DNA of 64,000 nt. It comes from an uncultured SAR86 cluster bacterium (GTDB taxonomy: Bacteria > Pseudomonadota > Gammaproteobacteria > Magnimaribacterales > AG-339-G14). The stretch's first letter is position 1. Each line of letters starts with the position of its first letter. Location of the stretch: NCBI GenBank assembly GCA_902595715.1, contig CACJRI010000004.1, positions 37,145-101,144 on the forward strand, written 5' to 3'. Under the pieces are notes generated by a model, which was given only the letters and a program-made list of their open reading frames with translations, was not told the origin of the DNA and searched no databases. Shown here piece by piece: positions 48,430-61,400 of the stretch. Made by a program: the position numbers and the translations under genes.

Positions 48430-50586
48430 ATGACCAATCGTATCCAAAGAGGCGATCTTCAAGTAAGTGAGGAATTAGACAAATTAATAACCGAAAAAGT
48501 TTGTCTTAATATCGATGTGGACCCAGACCAATTTTGGAATTCTTTCAATGACATTGTTAAAGAATTTACCCCCAGAAATAAAGCTTTGCTTGCAGAACGA
48601 GATGAGCTGCAAACAAAAATAGATAATTGGCATAAAGAAAATAAAGAATTTGATAAAGAAACTTACAAAACCTTTTTGAAAGAAATTGGTTATTGGGTTG
48701 ATACTAATGATGATTTTGAAATAGAAACCACAAATGTGGATTCAGAAATATCTACCATCGCAGGGGCACAATTGGTAGTGCCAGTAATGAATGCTAGATT
48801 TGCTTTAAACGCTGCCAATGCCAGATGGGGCAGTCTCTATGATGCTTTATATGGCACAGATATGATTTCCGAAGATGATGGAGCTGAACGCGGAGGGGCT
48901 TATAATCCTGTAAGAGGAGATAAAGTAATTGAGTTTTCCAAAAACTTTATGAATGAAAACTTTCCCTTAAGCAATGGTTCCTACCAAGAAATTGCAGCAT
49001 TTCAAATTGCCGATGGTAATTTAGAAATTACACTCAAAGATCAAACTAAAGTTACATTGGCAGATAACGATAAGTTTGTTGGCTACTCTGGAGATGTTGA
49101 AAATCCAACTGGAATTTTAATGAAAAACAACAATCTGCATGTTGAAGTCCAAATTGATCGTGATGACTCAGTCGGTAAAGATGACCTAGCTGGCATTAAA
49201 GATATCTTGGTTGAGTCAGCAGTTACCACCATTCAAGATTGCGAAGATTCAGTTGCTGCTGTTGATGGTGAAGACAAAGCTACTGTTTATAGTAACTGGC
49301 TTGGCTTGATGCAAGGGAATCTAGAAGAGACCTTTGACAAGGGTGGGAAAGCCATGACTCGAAAGCTAAATCCGGATCGAGATTATTCTAATCCTGAAGG
49401 CGAAGGATTCACTTTGCCAGGAAGAAGCACGATGTTAGTTAGAAATGTTGGACACTTAATGACTACTCCTGCCATTCTCGATGCCGAAGGTAATGAAATT
49501 TTTGAAGGCATCATGGATGCTATGTTTACCATCACCATTGCTAAGCACGATTTACTAAGCAACGGTACTTTCAAAAACAGTCGCACTGGCAGCATTTATA
49601 TTGTGAAACCCAAAATGCATGGTCCAAAAGAAGTACAACTTACTTGTGATTTATTTGCGGCTGTGGAGAAAGCGGTAGGACTTGCTCCATTAACAGCAAA
49701 AATTGGCATCATGGATGAAGAGCGTCGTACAACAATAAATCTAAAAGAATGCATCAAAGTTGCCAAAGATCGAGTGATCTTTATAAATACTGGCTTTTTA
49801 GATCGTACTGGCGATGAGATTCATACTTCCATGGAAGCAGGTCCCATGATAAGAAAAGCGCAGATGAAACAAGAGCCTTGGATACTGGCCTACGAAGATT
49901 GGAATGTCGACAAAGGATTGCAAACTGGTTTTAAAGGCAAAGCTCAAATTGGAAAAGGAATGTGGGCCATGCCGGATGAAATGCTTGGTATGTACGAAAA
50001 CAAAACTGTGCATCCGGAAGCGGGTGCCAATTGTGCTTGGGTACCTTCGCCTACGGCTGCAACTTTACATGCGCTGCATTATCATCAAATCAGCGTTCCT
50101 AGCGTTCAGGAAGATTTACAAAAAAGAAAAGAAGCAAATATGGATGAAATCTTGGAAATTCCACTTTTGAAAGAAAAACTAACAGCTGAGGAAATTCAAG
50201 CTGAGTTGGACAACAATGCTCAAGGAATCTTGGGTTATGTGGTTCGTTGGATTGATCAAGGCGTGGGATGTTCCAAAGTTCCTGATATCAATAATGTTGG
50301 TTTAATGGAAGACCGTGCAACTTGTCGTATTTCCAGTCAACATATTGCCAATTGGTTGCATCATGGTTTGTGTGATGAAACACAAGTTTTGGAGACCATG
50401 AAAAAAATGGCTGTCGTAGTCGATGAACAAAACTCTGGTGATCCAGAATATGAAAACATGGCGCCTAGTTATGATGGGGATGCTTTTCAAGCTGCTTGTG
50501 ACTTAGTTCTAAAAGGCCGCGTACAACCTAGTGGTTACACTGAGCCAATTCTGCACGCACAACGATTGGTTAAAAAAGCTCACTAA
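48430..50586 (+). CDS. glcB: Malate synthase G
   Basis: 718 aa; [35 protein letters not shown]. Confidence 0.95.
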   Translation: MTNRIQRGDLQVSEELDKLITEKVCLNIDVDPDQFWNSFNDIVKEFTPRNKALLAERDELQTKIDNWHKENKEFDKETYKTFLKEIGYWVDTNDDFEIETTNVDSEISTIAGAQLVVPVMNARFALNAANARWGSLYDALYGTDMISEDDGAERGGAYNPVRGDKVIEFSKNFMNENFPLSNGSYQEIAAFQIADGNLEITLKDQTKVTLADNDKFVGYSGDVENPTGILMKNNNLHVEVQIDRDDSVGKDDLAGIKDILVESAVTTIQDCEDSVAAVDGEDKATVYSNWLGLMQGNLEETFDKGGKAMTRKLNPDRDYSNPEGEGFTLPGRSTMLVRNVGHLMTTPAILDAEGNEIFEGIMDAMFTITIAKHDLLSNGTFKNSRTGSIYIVKPKMHGPKEVQLTCDLFAAVEKAVGLAPLTAKIGIMDEERRTTINLKECIKVAKDRVIFINTGFLDRTGDEIHTSMEAGPMIRKAQMKQEPWILAYEDWNVDKGLQTGFKGKAQIGKGMWAMPDEMLGMYENKTVHPEAGANCAWVPSPTAATLHALHYHQISVPSVQEDLQKRKEANMDEILEIPLLKEKLTAEEIQAELDNNAQGILGYVVRWIDQGVGCSKVPDINNVGLMEDRATCRISSQHIANWLHHGLCDETQVLETMKKMAVVVDEQNSGDPEYENMAPSYDGDAFQAACDLVLKGRVQPSGYTEPILHAQRLVKKAH

Positions 50587-50592
50587 ACAAAG

Positions 50593-51606
50593 ATGAGCAA
50601 TCTCTCTCAAGCAGATTGGTTAGCTCAAATATCTGAAGAGATCATTGATCCACATCAAAGGATTATTGATCCACATCATCATCTTTGGCCTGGAGCAACA
50701 GAAGACACTCAATATCTGTTGAATGATCTTTGGGCTGATACTGGCTCTGGACATAACGTTACGAATACGGTTTTTATCGACTGCAGTCAGTGCTATTGGA
50801 ATTTAGAAGATGAGGCATTGAATCCAGTAGGGGAGACGGAATTTGTTAAAGCATTAGCGGATACATCAAGAGCAAATCCTAACCAAGCAACCATTTCCGG
50901 AATTGTCGGACATGTTGATATGTTATTAGGCTTTGAAGCAGAACGAGTACTGGAAAAGCATTTGGAAGTTGGACAAGAATTGTTTAAGGGTATTCGCCAT
51001 GCAGGCGGTTGGGATTCGCATTCTAAGGTGCGTAACTCACATCATGATGCTTGCGAAGGTTTGTATCTTTTACCAAACTTTTTAGATGGATTGCAGACTC
51101 TCACCAAATTAGGCTATGTTTTTGAAGCTTGGCAATACCACCATCAAATCCCGCAAATTACTGAGTTGGCAAAACAATTTCCAGATCTCATTATTATCTT
51201 GAATCATTTCAGCGGTCCTTTGGGTATCGGCCCTTATGAGAACAAACAGACTAAAATCTTTCCTCAATGGCAAAAGGATTTAAAAGAACTCAGTCAGCAC
51301 GAAAATGTTTATGCCAAACTTGGTGGCTTAGCGATGCCAGTTAATGGCTTTGGTTTTCATACGCAACCAAAACCACCAACATCCAATGAGTTTGTAAGCA
51401 AGCAAAAGGCCTACTACGAAACAGCACTTGAGTATTTCACACCTGCAAGGTGTATGTTTGAAAGCAACTTTCCTGTCGATAAAGCTTCCATTTCTTATCC
51501 AGTGTTATGGAATGCTTTTAAAAAAATAGCAAAAGAGTACAGTTCTGCTGAAAAAGATCAGCTCTTTTACCAAACCGCCGCAAAGGTTTATCGAATTACT
51601 GATTAA
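50593..51606 (+). CDS. Amidohydrolase 2 family protein
   Basis: IIDPHHHLW; GIRHAGGWD; FESNFPVDK. Confidence 0.88.
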   Translation: MSNLSQADWLAQISEEIIDPHQRIIDPHHHLWPGATEDTQYLLNDLWADTGSGHNVTNTVFIDCSQCYWNLEDEALNPVGETEFVKALADTSRANPNQATISGIVGHVDMLLGFEAERVLEKHLEVGQELFKGIRHAGGWDSHSKVRNSHHDACEGLYLLPNFLDGLQTLTKLGYVFEAWQYHHQIPQITELAKQFPDLIIILNHFSGPLGIGPYENKQTKIFPQWQKDLKELSQHENVYAKLGGLAMPVNGFGFHTQPKPPTSNEFVSKQKAYYETALEYFTPARCMFESNFPVDKASISYPVLWNAFKKIAKEYSSAEKDQLFYQTAAKVYRITD

Positions 51607-52690
51607 AGCCTTGAATTTCGGCTGCTTCTTCGCGAATCAATTCTGGACCGCCTAAAAGTTGACGGTTAAGACCAATTCGTTTGAACCAATAATGCAGCCC
51701 CAAAAGATCAGTAAAGCCCATACCACCATGAACTTCGGTGGCTTTTTTAGAAACCATTTTTGCAACTTCAGAAATATGCGATTTTGCCTGACAAGCTTGC
51801 AGTCGAGCTTCATCTGGCTCGTGATCAAAAGAATGAGCTGCCTGCCACAACATGGCATAACAAGGCTCCAAGTCCGAAGCCATTTCAGCACACATGTGTT
51901 TTACTGCTTGAAAGGAACCAATCACTCTGTTGAATTGTTTTCTTTCTTTGGCATACGAAACAGCTTTTTCAATCATAGTCTCAGAAGCACCTAAGCTATC
52001 TGCAGCAAAAATTATTCGCCCAGCATCTAAGACTTTTTTTGCAATCTCAGGATTGTTTTCTGAACCAGGCAAAACCTCAGCAGCCACGTTTTTTAAATTT
52101 AATTCCAAATAGGATCTAGTTTTATCAACTGAAGTTAGCTTGGTGATTTCAAGGCCTTTGTCTTTTGCATCTACTAAAAACAAAACACCTCCTTTATTGG
52201 ATAGCAGAAAATAATCTGCTTCATCCCCATCGATGACAAATAAAGCTTTTCCGTTTGCCTTACCACTTGCCAAATCAATTCCTGCATCCTCCCTAGCTGC
52301 TACATACTCACTCAAACCTACTCCAAATTTAGTTTCATTGGACACGATTTGTGGCAAGTATTTAGCTTTTTGCTCATCAGAACCAGCTAGATTAATTGCA
52401 ATCGGCGTCATCACATAAGCACCTGCAAACGGAATAGGTCCTACTCCAGAACCCAAACCTTGTGCTACCGCAACAGCGGATAATAGGTCTGCTCCCAAAC
52501 CACCATGTTCTTCAGGAACTAAAAGAGCATTGATACCTAAGTTGATAAGTCCGCTATAAATTTCTTTTGCTAATGCCTCATCTTCGCCGTTGGCAATTTT
52601 TCGGATTTCATCAACAGTTACATTGTCAGCTAAAAACTTTTTAACGTAATCTTGAAATTGTTCTTGTTCTTCTGATAATCCAAAAAACAT
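51596..52690 (-). CDS. Acyl-CoA dehydrogenase family protein (short)
   Basis: ALLVPEEHGGLGADLLSAVAV; ERKQFNRVIGSFQAVKHMCA. Confidence 0.9.
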   Translation of the reverse strand: MFFGLSEEQEQFQDYVKKFLADNVTVDEIRKIANGEDEALAKEIYSGLINLGINALLVPEEHGGLGADLLSAVAVAQGLGSGVGPIPFAGAYVMTPIAINLAGSDEQKAKYLPQIVSNETKFGVGLSEYVAAREDAGIDLASGKANGKALFVIDGDEADYFLLSNKGGVLFLVDAKDKGLEITKLTSVDKTRSYLELNLKNVAAEVLPGSENNPEIAKKVLDAGRIIFAADSLGASETMIEKAVSYAKERKQFNRVIGSFQAVKHMCAEMASDLEPCYAMLWQAAHSFDHEPDEARLQACQAKSHISEVAKMVSKKATEVHGGMGFTDLLGLHYWFKRIGLNRQLLGGPELIREEAAEIQGFNQ

Positions 52691-53931
52691 TACGAAGCCT
52701 CCGTGACCTTAGGTTCTTTAGGCATTCCCAAACCACGTTCGGAAATGATGTTTTTTTGAATTTGATTCGTTCCGCCACCAATAATCAGACCAAGGAAATA
52801 CATATAAGTGAATTGGAAAGAACCGTCTTCTTTTAAATAGGGGCTATCTTCATACAAAGTACCAATTTCTCCGAGCACATCAATAGCAAGACCCTCAAGC
52901 TCATGACGCAACTCAGTTCCGACTAATTTTTGAATCATGCCACCCAGTTTTACGTTTTGTCCTGGATTAATTTTTGAAGAGAGCAACCTCAAGGAATGGG
53001 CTTGACTGGCCATGACTTTTCCTTGCACTTGCATCAAGCGATCACGATAAGAAGGAATGTCTATCAAGCGCCTTCCATCAATGGTTTGTTCCTTCATCAT
53101 GTTGATTAATGTATTTAGTCGATTCATAGTGGCATTTGGATCGGCCAAGGAACCACGTTCGTGACCTAAAACCGAGTTAGCAACCGACCAACCCTCACCG
53201 CGTTTAGCTACAATATTTTCTTCTGGAACGGTGACGTCATCAAAGAAAACTTCATTGAAGCCAGCCTGCAAGGTCATATCCACTAAAGGTCTAATTTCAA
53301 TACCAGGAGTATCCATCGGAATTAAAATAAAACTAATTCCAGAATGCTTAGGAGCTTGTGGCTCAGTTCTCACCAAACAAAACATCATTTGCGAATATTG
53401 TGCTGTACTGGTCCAAATTTTTTGACCATTGATTACCCAATTCCCATCAATTAGTTCTCCTTTGGTTTGTAGGCTTGCTAAATCACTTCCCGCATTGGGT
53501 TCCGAGTAACCCTGACACCAAATCATCTCACCATGCAAAGTAGGGCGGATGTACTTTTGTTTTTGTTCTTCACTACCCCATTCAAGTAAGGTTGGCACCA
53601 ACATATCAATACCTTGACCGCCCATTCCTCCAGGCACTTTGGCTTTGGAAAATTCAGTCGCTATGATTCTACTTTTGATAATGTCGGTTTCACCACCATA
53701 TCCACCGTATTCCTTAGGAATGGCTCTTGCGATATAGCCTTTTTCAATTAAGATTTTTTGCCACTCAGAACGTGTGATTTCCTTTTTTGATTTTTTAGTC
53801 GCTGAAGAATTGTTTAGAGTATCTGCAACAACGTTGCTTTCACGCTTGAAAGAGACCCCTTGATATTCCTTACAAAAACCTTGTACCTCCTTACGGAACT
53901 CTTCGTATTCTGCACCATAGTTTAAATCCAT
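52690..53931 (-). CDS. Acyl-CoA dehydrogenase family protein (long)
   Basis: WCQGYSEPNAGSDLASLQT; abuts the adjacent ACAD gene. Confidence 0.92.
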   Translation of the reverse strand: MDLNYGAEYEEFRKEVQGFCKEYQGVSFKRESNVVADTLNNSSATKKSKKEITRSEWQKILIEKGYIARAIPKEYGGYGGETDIIKSRIIATEFSKAKVPGGMGGQGIDMLVPTLLEWGSEEQKQKYIRPTLHGEMIWCQGYSEPNAGSDLASLQTKGELIDGNWVINGQKIWTSTAQYSQMMFCLVRTEPQAPKHSGISFILIPMDTPGIEIRPLVDMTLQAGFNEVFFDDVTVPEENIVAKRGEGWSVANSVLGHERGSLADPNATMNRLNTLINMMKEQTIDGRRLIDIPSYRDRLMQVQGKVMASQAHSLRLLSSKINPGQNVKLGGMIQKLVGTELRHELEGLAIDVLGEIGTLYEDSPYLKEDGSFQFTYMYFLGLIIGGGTNQIQKNIISERGLGMPKEPKVTEAS

Positions 53932-54057
53932 TTGCTTCTCCTTATTGTTAATGAATGGCGTCTAAATATTCTAAGGCTAAATAACACAAACGCCAACAAG
54001 AGAGCAGAGAAAAAGTATTGTTGGCGCTTGGAATACAAACTAGCTAAAATCAAAAAA

Positions 54058-54738
54058 ATGACTCGCTGGTTTCTTATATTCATTACTTCTTTGTTGATTG
54101 TCTTAGGAGCGCGTTATGGTACTTATTCACCGATGCCAGGAGTGGTTTTTGCCGATTGCGAGACTCCAGTTATTGAAAACAAACTCCTAGGTCTTTGGGA
54201 ATTAGATCGTATTGATAATTATGAAGCCTTTCATGAGGCTCTAGCTGAAAACTCAGGATTTTTAAGTTATTTGGAAGTATTTGCCTATCCATTTGTTTTG
54301 GAGCGCAGTCAACTTTACCGCATTGAGCAGTGCGGTTCCGATCTTGCTCTTTCAGTAAATTATTTGAGAACTTGGCTTGTCGCAACTGCAGAAATTGAAG
54401 AACCAAATATTCAAGTTGAAATGAAAGATTTTGCAACCGAACTAAAAGAAACTCTTGAGGAAACTTTTGAAGAAGTCCTAACAGATGTCAAAGATGCGCT
54501 TGCCATTGAAGCAAAGCCAAAAGTTAATAAATCTTTGAAATTTTTACGAAAGTCTAACAATTTAAATCTTGTTGCAGAATTGACTCTTTCAGATGAGGAA
54601 ATTACTCTTTATGGCACCCTCAATGGTAAAAATTACAAAGAAAAAATTTATTACGATGCCGGTGAGCTAGTAAGGGAAATTGCTTTTGTTGATTCTACTT
54701 TAGGTTCGACTGACTTTATTTATCGACGTTATCCGTAA
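54058..54738 (+). CDS. Hypothetical protein with N-terminal signal/TM segment
   Basis: MTRWFLIFITSLLIVLGARYG; later in-frame start than the ORF track. Confidence 0.55.
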   Translation: MTRWFLIFITSLLIVLGARYGTYSPMPGVVFADCETPVIENKLLGLWELDRIDNYEAFHEALAENSGFLSYLEVFAYPFVLERSQLYRIEQCGSDLALSVNYLRTWLVATAEIEEPNIQVEMKDFATELKETLEETFEEVLTDVKDALAIEAKPKVNKSLKFLRKSNNLNLVAELTLSDEEITLYGTLNGKNYKEKIYYDAGELVREIAFVDSTLGSTDFIYRRYP

Positions 54739-55360
54739 TCTCCCAGGAGTGTTTTTCTTTTAGGATACGCTCTATTACTGCATCCCTTTGCTCATTGGGT
54801 ATATCGACCACAACAATATTTTTAGCTAATTTTTCAAAAGCTTCTTTTTCCAATAAGTCGCCATCAACTATTTGTTGAATTGCACCCATTGCTGCCCATT
54901 GCACATAATGGCGCGAAAGACGAAAGTCCATTAGATCCTCAATATCGGTATTTTTAATTTGTTTGGCTTTTACAGCATTCAGAAAGGTATTCTCCATATT
55001 TGGCTGAGTGATTTCTTTAAAGACTTGAACAACCATTTGGATATCGTCCAATAACCACTTTATTGAAGGGGAGTTAGATAACAAATTCAAAGCCCGCAAC
55101 AAAGCTAAATAAATGATGTATACATAATCTTTTTCGTTAATTACATTGAGTTTGAAGTCAATCAACATATCTTTAACAGTCTTGCTCAAGGCCTCATATT
55201 GAATATCCTCGATACTATCAAAATGATTATAAAAAGTTCCATAACCCACATCGGCTATTTTAATGAGTTTCTTGACACTCATTTTCGCCTTACCTTCAGA
55301 ATTTAAGTAGGTAATTGCGGCATCTACTAACTTTGCTTTTGTTTTGCTCATTTCTGACAC
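54716..55360 (-). CDS. TetR family transcriptional regulator
   Basis: KTKAKLVDAAITYLNSEGKAKMSVKKLIKIADVGYGTFYNHFDSIEDI. Confidence 0.88.
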   Translation of the reverse strand: MSEMSKTKAKLVDAAITYLNSEGKAKMSVKKLIKIADVGYGTFYNHFDSIEDIQYEALSKTVKDMLIDFKLNVINEKDYVYIIYLALLRALNLLSNSPSIKWLLDDIQMVVQVFKEITQPNMENTFLNAVKAKQIKNTDIEDLMDFRLSRHYVQWAAMGAIQQIVDGDLLEKEAFEKLAKNIVVVDIPNEQRDAVIERILKEKHSWEITDNVDK

Positions 55361-55411
55361 AGTGTACAGAAAATATGACAGACATCACAGATTTTGCTTA
55401 AATAGTGCCAT

Positions 55412-58400
55412 ATGAAGATAAAAATTAAATTTTTATCTCATCAAAGTACCAAAAACATCTTTATAAAAATTTTTGTCACCTTGGTGGGATTGTCTGCGGG
55501 ACTCTTTGCCTATACCCAAGAGGAGATAGGTGTAGCTGCTGCAGTAAACACTACGACAACCGATAACTTTTACGATCCTTCGGGAATGTTCGCTGAACGT
55601 CGCCTGATTGATGAGGGTTATAAGATCATCCAAAACCGAACCATTGAAACCGATGAGAAAGGTAAGGCGCAAATGATTCTTATCGATGGAACTGCGTTTA
55701 CCATCGGTCCCAATTCCAAAGTTATTTTGGATAAATTCGTTTACAACCCAGAAACCAACGATGGCTTTTTAGAAATGCAAGCAACTGGTCTTCTAAGGTT
55801 AGTCGGAGGAAAGGTCACCAAGAAAAATGCTGCAACCATTAATACCAGCGTTGCCACAGTTGGTATTCGAGGCGGTATTGTTATTGTTGATTCCGATGCT
55901 GAAACAACCTCAGCAGCTTTTGTCTATGGCCAGGAAATGGAAGTCATTCCATTAAATAACCAAGACGGCAGAACTCTTTTAACCGAAGATGGTTTTGTTG
56001 TTGAAGTAAATGATCCTTATGATGATATTGATACCCCTGAACTTTTAACTGCTGAAGCTTTAGCTAGTTATTCGGCAAGTCTTGAAGGGAGCGAGGAAGA
56101 AGAAGAGGAATCAGAAAGCGAATCGGAAGAAGAGTCTGAAGAAGAGGAAGAAGAATCCGAAGAAGAGTCAGAAGAAGAATCCGAAGAAGAGTCAGAAGAA
56201 GAATCTGAAGAGTCCGAAGAAGAGTCCGAAGAAGAATCTGAAGAAGAATCTGAAGAGGAATCTGAAGAGGAATCTGAAGAGGAATCTGAAGAGTCAGAAG
56301 AAGAATCAACAGAAGAAGAATCAACAGAAGAAGAATCAACAGAAGAAGAATCAACAGAAGAAGAATCAACAGAAGAACAAAATGAAGATTCTGGAGATAG
56401 CGAATCTAGCGATGGTGATTCCGAGAGCGAATCATCAGATGAACAAGCACCCGCTGATGATTCAGGGTCTGATGATAGCGCCCAAGAGGATAATCCAGAG
56501 TCTGAAAAATCAGAAGATGGCCCTGCACTAGAAAAGGAAGAAGGTGAAGCCGAACAACCTGTAAGTTCAGATACAACTACAAGCGATGAAAGCAGTGCAC
56601 CGATTGAAACTGGGGACGATAAATCTGCAGCTGATTCCGAAACGCCTGATGTTGGTAGACAAGAAGATAGTGGTGAAGTTGATTTAAATAATGAATTCAA
56701 TGAAGTATCAGAAAAAGAAGAACCGGAAGTTGTAATCGACGAAGATTCGCTTTTAACAGACTCTGGAATTTCTGATAACAGTTCCAATGTAGCTCCTGAC
56801 CAATTGACTACTTCTGATGATATTGGAGGTGAATTGGGAGCTAGCGATTTATTTGAAGTTGAACAAGAAGAAGAGGAACCGGCAGAAGAAACTACTGAGG
56901 AAGTTCAAGACACCACAGCAGAGACTGTCCAACAAGAAGCTATTGAAGAAAAAATGTCAGCAAACGTTTCTGTTAGGGCGGATTCCTTTATTGAAAGTTC
57001 TCCAAAAAATACTTTGGTCGCCACTACTGCAGTAGAGGGCGAAGGTGTGACTTATGCCCTAGAAAATGATTTTGGGGTATTTAAGGTAAATAAAAGAGGA
57101 AAAGTCAAAACCAAAGGTTTTTTAGACTTTGAAACCAATGAAAAATATGACTTGGTGCTCTTGGTCACCAATAAAAAAGGAAAGACCGTCAGAGTTCCTT
57201 TCACCATCAATATTGCAGATGTCTCGGAGTTGAGCGCAACATCTTCAGTAAGAGCAACAAATTATCATGAAGGAAAAACTTCTGTTAACACAATTGTTGC
57301 TGACATTAACCCTGTCTCAGATGAGACGCCAACATACGAAATCACTGGAGAAGGTAAAGAGTATTTTCGTATCAACAACAATGGAAAAATTAAATTAGAC
57401 AAAGCCTTTGATTCCACTGACCGCAAAGTATTCAACTTAGTAGTTAAGGTTAGAGCTGGAACAGAAACAGTAGATGTTCCGGTTAATATTAATGTTCTAG
57501 AAAATATCGCTCCAGATTTCTCAATAGACTGTCAAAGTTCTTGTTCTTTAGCTGAGTCAGCAGCTACAGGGACAGTTGTGATAAATGCCTCGAGAACCGA
57601 TAGCGATATCGACGATCTGACATATTCTCTTGAAAACAATTTTGGCAATAAATTCAGTATCAACCAAACAACCGGTCAAGTTACCTTGAATAGCGCCTTG
57701 GATTATGAGACGACAAATTCTTATAACTTAAAAGTCATCGCAACTGACTCCAAAGGTATTACCAAAGAACGTAGTTCTACTTTTAACGTAACGGATATAT
57801 CCCCAGGCTACAGTGGCAATCTTATTTCTGCTAGTAAAGCAGAATCAGTAGCTACTGGCACAGTGATTTTGAATTCCTCTTTAAGTGGAAGTTTCAGCAA
57901 CCCAACTTATTCGATTTCTGGTGGTAATTCTAAATTCGCTATAAATTCTTCTACCGGACAAGTTACTTTAGCCAATGCTTTAGATTATGAAACTGCAACT
58001 TCGCATACTTTTACGGTTACTGTTCAAGCAGGCGGCGAGAGTGAATCAAGATCCTTCACTTTGAACGTATCGGATGTAGCTTTGGGCTATAGCGGTACTT
58101 TGGCATCAGCCAGTAAGGCAGAAAACATAGCTACTGGCACGGTCATTTTAAACTCTGCGGTAAGCGGTTTTCCAAGTGCAACCTATTCCTTGAGTGGCGG
58201 ACAATCCAAATTCGCCATCAATTCATCTACAGGACAGGTGACATTAGCTAATGCTTTAGATTATGAAACAGCAACTTCTCATACTTTTACCGTGACTGCT
58301 GCAGCTGGAGGCGAAACACAAAGTCAGAACTTTACTTTAAACGTCGATAACATTACTTATACCGTTTCAGCTCCAGCTTCAACTACCAGCAGTTTTGTAA

Positions 58401-61400
58401 AAAAAGGAGTATTTTATAGAACCGGCTCTGCCAATTTCACCTATTTAATAGATGAAGATATTACGAGCAAAGGAGCTTCAGATAGGGTCATTGGTAATTT
58501 TTCAACTGGCGTTGCGGGCACAACCTATAGTTTAGGCGGAACAAATCAAAATTATTTCAGTATAGATTCGTCAGGTGTTCTAACTATTGACGATTGTATG
58601 ATGTGTGAAGCCAGCATCAGAGTTCATGAAGAAGCAACCGGATCTAATCCGACCGTACCTGCACAAAATTTCATTTTAGATTTGGAAGTCATAGCCTCTA
58701 TTCCAGGTGAAGGCAACGTAAGTAGCGGGAATTTTACATTAAAAGGTAAGAATGTTGAGGCCAACGAAAATCTGGTGATGAAATTTGCCAGTGGTTACAG
58801 CAGTAAGACTCACAATTTTCAGGGAGCTAATCCGTTTACTGCAATAGCTACTCGTAATTCCAGTGGAACTGGTGGCTTAAACAACGCAGTAGTCACTGAA
58901 TCGGTTTTAACGGTAGCCGATCGAGTGAGCAGTCCGCATATAGCCTCAGCCAACGATGAGTTTTATACGCGCTATGGTCAAAATGGTGGTAAATCTTATT
59001 ATCGAACCAGCACAAGATCCAACGGCGATAACGAACACGGTACCGAAATTTTGGATTTTGAATATTGGTTCCCAATTGATTCTACAACTGGTAATACCTA
59101 TTCTCGACAGTATGCCCCTATGTCTGATTTAGCTGCTGCTTGGGATGACCGAAGACCCACTAGAGAAGAGGCTAAATACGCTTGCTTGGACTCTGGACAA
59201 GGTTGTGGTGGTGGAACCACCGAAGTTGACATAAATGGAAATTGGACTTCTACCACAGAAGGCTCCGATTTTTCTGGTTATCTAGTCACGCAAAGAAATT
59301 TTAACCGATCTGTAGATAATCTTTTGAATTCCAACGCAAATGGTTCATCCGCTGGAGATGGATCTGGAACCAATACTCTTTTGGGTGAGTACAACCAAGG
59401 CTTTGGTGGGACTAACAATAATTACGTTTCAGAATTTGAAATCGTGGCTCTACCTGAAACTTTTGAGTATTTTGGACAATCTTTTTCTCACATTTATGTA
59501 AATGAAAATGGATTTTTAACTTTCGGTAATGGCGGTGCTAATTCTAATAAACCATGGCACCAAGTAAATCTATCGCAAGCGCCAGCTGCGCATTCAGGTG
59601 GTGGTAGGCCTTTGATGTATTTGCATGAGTCGGGTTCCTATTCTTCTTCTAACGGCAGTGCTTTTCCCGATGGCTATCGACTACCTGACGTTTACGGAAA
59701 GCCTGGAACAGCCCATGCAGATAATCTGGATAACACTATCTTTGCTCTCTGGAATGACTACTATACAGATGGTAGCAACAATAATTGGTCAATACGTCAA
59801 TTATGGAATAGTACGACAAAAATCCTTACCATTGGTTGGTACAACATCAGAAGTTATAGCCAGTCGAATAATAATGCGGAAGCCAACTTCGAAGTCCAGT
59901 TAGATTTCAATGACGACTCTTTCCGAATCGTTCATGGAGATTTTGGAAATAGTTTCCCGCATCAATCATCAAATAATGCATTTGTTGGTATTTCTAAAGA
60001 CGTCTCTTGTGCAACAAGCGCTGAAGACATTTCCATGTGTGAGGGAAAAGATTACATCCAACTTTATTTTCACGATAATCATTTTGGTAGATATGAAACC
60101 CCACAGAGTCAATTTAATACTTTTCAAAATCCGGATGGAAATGATACGCCCAGTAGCATCGACCATATGTGGAACTCCTATTTTACTAATTATCAAACTG
60201 TTAATGGGACAAAATATTGTTTTACCAACGACAATAATTTAAGTTCAACCTCTTGTGCCAGCTCTTATAATCAAAATCATGCCAAGGCTGGTACCCACTT
60301 CACTTTTACCCCTCAAGGTTCGGGCGGAGTCAAAAACGTTCTTCTGCCCTCAGACATCAAGCAATCTTATCGTTCCGGTCGGATGGCAGAATTCATGTGG
60401 ATGCATTTGGATAAAGATCCAACCACTTTGGTTTACACGCCGCCAGCAAACAATGCGACCGGTTTTGATGCTGCAGGACCCAATTCTCGAGACGGTGTAA
60501 CCGGTGGCTCGCTGAGTGCAGGAAGTGCAATCACGCATACCACGGCACTTGATGAGATTGTCATTGCAGGGGAGGTTTACGCCAACAGAAAACTAGAAAG
60601 TTTCTTAGGCAATGCCAAGAAGGTAGTTGCCTACGCACCCATTCCTTTGTTGCACACCAACAAATACGAATTGCCACAACTTACAACAAATACAAGCTTT
60701 GGTCCTTGGTACGATGATCGATACAAACGTGTCCACACCATTATGCCGCCCTTTATTTCCACCGATTATATGGAAAGCAAAGACAACGGTACGGATGCCA
60801 ATTTTGATTTCCACCAATTGAACGATAACAGTTATTTCAAAGGCAACATCTCGGGTGTTGTCTACAATTCCAGGGGCACCACTTTTAATAGTCAAATAGT
60901 TGGCTCCAATTGGCAGAACGAATCTCGCCTTGACGGCATGTACGGTTATGCGGCTAAGGTATTGGATCACAATACGCATGTTGCTTCAGAACGTTTTGGC
61001 AATTTAGCCAATAATGCTGATTTCGTGCCTACTGGACAATCGCTTTGGTATCAAGTTTTCAACCCAACGGGTAGAGGCGTGGGGCTTTTTGCTCAGCTCA
61101 GTTGGAGTTGTGGACTGTCCGCCACCAATATCAACTATGCTTGTCATAATGGTCAACACGACACAAATCCATCCGTTGCTCCGCACCATTCTCAACAAAG
61201 TTTGTTTTCCGTCTTGATTGTAGACTCCGGTGACAAATCGAATTTCGCCAAGACGAATAACCCAGCAGGTTATTCGGCAGCATCCACTGGAACAGTCGTC
61301 GATGGCTCGCATTATTGGAGTTACAAACGTCGAGACGGAAGGACTGCGACAACCGATGGTGAATATGCGGGTGCAGAAAAAGCACCGCAAATTGCATTTG

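Noticed and set aside
56068-56787. 239-aa antisense Ser/Asp ORF (and 56064-56369, 56082-56531 in other frames)
   Set aside because: Shadow frames of the low-complexity SE repeat on the coding strand; composition is explained entirely by the repeat.
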